Source: Streptomyces inhibens
GTDB taxonomy: Bacteria; Actinomycetota; Actinomycetes; Streptomycetales; Streptomycetaceae
DNA: 64,000 bases
NCBI RefSeq assembly: GCF_003389455.1
Contig: NZ_QUAC01000014.1
Coordinates: 1-64,000 of the forward strand
Direction of reading: 5' to 3'
Of this stretch, positions 61,418-64,000 are shown one piece after another; positions within the stretch are counted from its first letter, which is position 1, and every line of letters begins with the position of its first letter. The translations under genes were made by a program, and so were the position numbers. The notes under the pieces are model-generated. The model was not told where the DNA came from. It saw nothing but the letters and a program-made list of their open reading frames with translations, and ran no database searches.

Positions 61418-62812
61418 ATGACAGCGGACCGGCACGGGCACCTGATGACCGACACCGGCGCCGAGGCCCTCACCCGTTACGAACAGGCCCTGGACGACCT
61501 GCTGTTCTTCCGCCCCCAGGTCCTGGAGGCGTCTCGGTCCGTACTCGCCGCCTCGCCGCGGTCCGTGATGGGCCAGACGCTGGCCGCATATCTGGGGGTG
61601 CTGGGCACCGAGGAGAAGGACGCGGCCGCGGCGCGCGACAGCTTCCTCCGCTTTCGCTCCGGCCTGGACGCAGACAGGCTGACGTCCCGCGAGCGTATGC
61701 ATCTCGCCGCCGCAGCGGCATGGCTGGACGGCGATATGCACGGCGCGGGCCGCATCCTCGGCGACCTCACCGTCGCCTTCCCCCGCGATGCGCTGGCCCT
61801 CTTCGCAGGCCACCAGCACGATTTCCTCACCGGCGACGCCCAGCGCCTCCGCGACCGCGTCGGCGGAGCACTGGACGCCTGGGACGAGAGCGATCCACAC
61901 CACGGTCCGCTGCTCGGCATGTACGCGTTCGGTCTGGAGGAGTCGGGCCATTACGAACACGCCGAGGAGGTTGGCCGGGCGGCCCTCGCGCGGCATCCGC
62001 ACGATGTGTGGGGCATCCACGGCGTGGTGCACACGTATGAGATGCGCGGACGTTTCACGGACGGGATCCGCTTTCTCGACGCCCGTACCGACGACTGGGC
62101 GAACGGCACCTTGCTCACCGTCCACAACTGGTGGCACTACGCCCTCTACACGCTGGAGACCGGCGACACCGCCCGCGTACTGGAGATCTACGACTCCGTG
62201 CTCCACCACGACCGGTCGGCGGGCGTGGCGATGGAACTGCTCGATGCCGCCGCCCTGTTGTGGCGCCTGTACCTGGCGCAGGACCAGCAGAGCGCACGGT
62301 GGGACGTACTCGCTGACGCCTGGGAGAGCCGCGACGACGGCCCCCATTACGCCTTCAACGACGCGCACGCGGTCATGGCCTACGTGGGCGCGGGCCGCAT
62401 CGCCCAGGCACAGCGCCTGGTCCAGGACCGGGAAAAGTGGGTGGCGGCGGAGCCCGACGTCTCCAACGGCGCCATGACGGCCGAGATCGGCCTGCCGGTC
62501 TGCCGCGCGCTGATCGCCTACGGGCGGCAGGACTACGCCCGTGCCGCCGACCTGCTGCTGCCGATCCGCCACCGCCTGAACGACTTCGGTGGCAGCCACG
62601 CCCAGCGGGACGCGATCCAGCGGACCCTCGTCGAGGCGGCGCTCCGCGCAGGCCGTACCGACCTGGCGCGGACCCTGCTCAGCGAGCGCATCCAGCTGCG
62701 CCCGATCTGCCCGTACAACTGGTCGGCCAAGGCCCGCCTGGAGGCACAGCTCGGCGACCCGCGACGGGCCGCGGCCGCCCGTGAACGCGCCGCCGTACAG
62801 GCATCGTCCTGA
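61418..62812 (+). CDS. tetratricopeptide-type protein of the TTC38 family
   Basis: The 464-residue all-helical protein has TPR-like pairs throughout, for example LTRYEQALDDLLFFRPQVLE, ESGHYEHAEEVGRAALARHP and WGIHGVVHTYEMRGRFTDG. The HGVVHTYEM...NWWHYALYTLE stretch is typical of TTC38 proteins. Function in bacteria is unknown; TPR proteins usually bind other proteins. ATG 61418 has CCAGGAG upstream, so the longer open frame through the repeat tract is rejected. Confidence 0.82.
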   Translation: MTADRHGHLMTDTGAEALTRYEQALDDLLFFRPQVLEASRSVLAASPRSVMGQTLAAYLGVLGTEEKDAAAARDSFLRFRSGLDADRLTSRERMHLAAAAAWLDGDMHGAGRILGDLTVAFPRDALALFAGHQHDFLTGDAQRLRDRVGGALDAWDESDPHHGPLLGMYAFGLEESGHYEHAEEVGRAALARHPHDVWGIHGVVHTYEMRGRFTDGIRFLDARTDDWANGTLLTVHNWWHYALYTLETGDTARVLEIYDSVLHHDRSAGVAMELLDAAALLWRLYLAQDQQSARWDVLADAWESRDDGPHYAFNDAHAVMAYVGAGRIAQAQRLVQDREKWVAAEPDVSNGAMTAEIGLPVCRALIAYGRQDYARAADLLLPIRHRLNDFGGSHAQRDAIQRTLVEAALRAGRTDLARTLLSERIQLRPICPYNWSAKARLEAQLGDPRRAAAARERAAVQASS

Positions 62813-63068
62813 GCGGTCGCCACCGCCGCGCTGCGCGGCACTCCGCCACCCCCCCGAGGAGCTGATCCCCGGAGCGGACCGCCGGCAGTACGAGCTGCCG
62901 GCCGGCCCAAGGAGCACGAGGTGAGGAACCCGGAGGGGGCCAAGAACCCTGACGAGGTGACGAGGCGAGGAACCCGGACAAGGCCGGCAACCCGGATGCC
63001 GCAGCTCGTCCGCGCAGGTCGTCGGCCCGTTCGTGAACCGTTTCCGGCCGCCGAGCGATAGAAGAAGC

Positions 63069-63656
63069 GTGAAGCGATTCCGCCCCTTGAGGGCAGACCG
63101 GGGCTACGATGCCGCGCTGCTGCGCGGCATCGCACGTGGGGACCAGGCCGCGTTGGCCGCGTTCTACGACCGGCACGCCGGCTGGCTGCACGCGCGGCTG
63201 GCGCGTCGGTGTGCCGATGCCGAGACCGTGCGCGAGGTGCTCCAGGACACCTTCGTCACCGTGTGGCGGTCCGCCGGTTCGTACCGGTCGGGAGAGGCCG
63301 GCGGCTGGCTGTGGGTGATCGCGGCGCGGCGGCTGGTGGACGCGCAGCGGGCGCAGGCGCGGGCCGAGCGTGTCGTGCACGAGCCCCCGGCGGCCGTGCC
63401 GTCGGCGGAGGACAGTGCCCTCGGGGGACTGGAGTACGGGGATGTGGGCACCGCGCTCGACCGGCTGTCACCAGAGCTGCGTGAGGTGCTGCGGGCCACG
63501 GTCATCGACGGGCTGACGACCCGTGAGGCCGCGCAGCTGCTGGGCATACCCGAGGGCACCGTCAAGACCCGTGCCATGCGCGCCCGGCGTGAACTGCGCG
63601 CCGTACTCGGTCAGTTGGGGAATGCCGCGACGACGCCATGGGGAGGTCTCGCATGA
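63069..63656 (+). CDS. ECF-type RNA polymerase sigma factor
   Basis: The 195-residue protein has sigma region 2 (LLRGIARGDQAALAAFYDRH and EVLQDTFVTVWRSAGSYRSG) and region 4 (LSPELREVLRATVIDGLTTR then EAAQLLGIPEGTVKTRAMRA). Starts at GTG 63069 or 63033 are both possible. The stop overlaps the next ATG by four bases; the next gene encodes a zinc-finger anti-sigma factor, as is usual for such pairs. Confidence 0.92.
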   Translation: MKRFRPLRADRGYDAALLRGIARGDQAALAAFYDRHAGWLHARLARRCADAETVREVLQDTFVTVWRSAGSYRSGEAGGWLWVIAARRLVDAQRAQARAERVVHEPPAAVPSAEDSALGGLEYGDVGTALDRLSPELREVLRATVIDGLTTREAAQLLGIPEGTVKTRAMRARRELRAVLGQLGNAATTPWGGLA

Positions 63657-64000
63657 AGAGGGAACAGGTAGGCCCGGGCGGGCCGGCGTGGCATGTGGAC
63701 GAGGCGATGAGCCGGCGCTATGCGGACGGGTCCCTGCCGGAGCCGGATGCCTGGTCGCTGGAGAAGCATGTGGAGGCGTGCGGCCGGTGTGCGTCCGCCG
63801 TCTCGGCCGCAGTCCGTGCGACGGGGACGGCGGGGCCGCTGCTGGAGGACGTGCGGGGCGCGCTGCTGCGCACCGTCGCGGAGGAGGCCCCGGGGGAGGG
63901 CGCGGGCGCGACCGAACGCAAGAGGGGGGCGGGGGCGCGTCGTTCGCCACTACGCCCGAGCGCGGGCCGCCGGGGCGTCGCTGTCCGGCCCGCTTCTGCC
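63653..64000 (+). CDS. zinc-finger anti-sigma factor, 3' end outside window
   Basis: The frame opens with ATG in an ATGA overlap with the sigma gene. Within the first 50 residues it has EKHVEACGRCASAVSAAV, the His-x3-Cys-x2-Cys motif of ZAS anti-sigma factors, which holds the cognate ECF sigma inactive. At least 116 residues are visible with no stop; a transmembrane segment, if present, lies beyond the edge. Confidence 0.85.
   Translation, partial: MKREQVGPGGPAWHVDEAMSRRYADGSLPEPDAWSLEKHVEACGRCASAVSAAVRATGTAGPLLEDVRGALLRTVAEEAPGEGAGATERKRGAGARRSPLRPSAGRRGVAVRPASA

Noticed and set aside
1-64000. tRNA genes or attachment sites
   Set aside because: I found no cloverleaf-like sequence with conserved T-loop text and no long direct repeats suggesting integration.

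Overview
The window reads as chromosome of a high-GC actinomycete, almost certainly Streptomyces: strong G/C third positions, many GTG starts, 1- and 4-base start/stop overlaps, and typical Streptomyces families (PadR, MarR, MmyB-type and TetR regulators, a Tat lipoprotein deiminase, an ECF sigma with anti-sigma). Two IS5-like elements, transposase remnants and about ten decayed genes suggest accessory or arm-like DNA. I saw no rRNA, tRNA or CRISPR array. Both window edges cut through genes.

Region 1 (1-10.5 kb): after a cut alpha/beta hydrolase and an 868-bp IS5-like element lies a compact minus-strand operon in the gene order of the lipstatin operon. It encodes two KAS III/OleA-like thiolases (lstA, lstB), an OleC-like beta-lactone synthetase (lstC), an OleD-like reductase (lstD) and a C-A-PCP NRPS (lstE). 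The last gene is a GNAT acetyltransferase where lipstatin has a formyltransferase. The adenylation pocket reads D-L-T-K-I-G-E-I-G, close to the asparagine code. An N-acetyl-asparaginyl ester on an alkyl beta-lactone is the esterastin structure, so this is my best candidate for an unusual system.

Region 2 (11.5-21.8 kb): two PadR genes, each with a near-identical TACTCA-N6-TGAGTA operator, divergently flank two plus-strand blocks: carotenoid oxygenase, ALDH3-type aldehyde dehydrogenase and membrane protein; then SnoaL-like protein, CrtI/CrtISO-like FAD enzyme, 2Fe-2S flavin reductase and acyl-CoA ligase. Together they look like a pathway that cleaves, oxidises and CoA-activates an apocarotenoid-like substrate.

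Region 3 (21.9-28 kb): IS5-type remnants, an MFS/MarR divergent pair with a palindromic operator, a frameshifted DUF5722 gene and a secreted PAF-acetylhydrolase-like esterase.

Region 4 (28-35.6 kb): a poly-gamma-glutamate-type operon with pgsB and pgsC but no pgsA, framed by a double-sensor membrane protein and a GT39-type glycosyltransferase.

Region 5 (35.6-46.7 kb): GNAT, permuted papain-like hydrolase, a HAD-phosphatase/GT20 fusion with a PfkB kinase separated by 16-bp degenerate repeats, decayed genes, an alpha/beta hydrolase/MarR pair, and a second IS5-like transposase in a TA-flanked 1.7-kb unit that also holds a SUKH gene.

Region 6 (46.7-64 kb): VOC protein, a secreted protein with an aerolysin-like strand pattern, cupin, AraC, methyltransferase, a short second Rho-like factor, several broken genes, RNase HI, MmyB-type regulator with MFS pump, TetR with agmatine-deiminase-like lipoprotein, a TTC38-like protein and an ECF sigma/anti-sigma pair.
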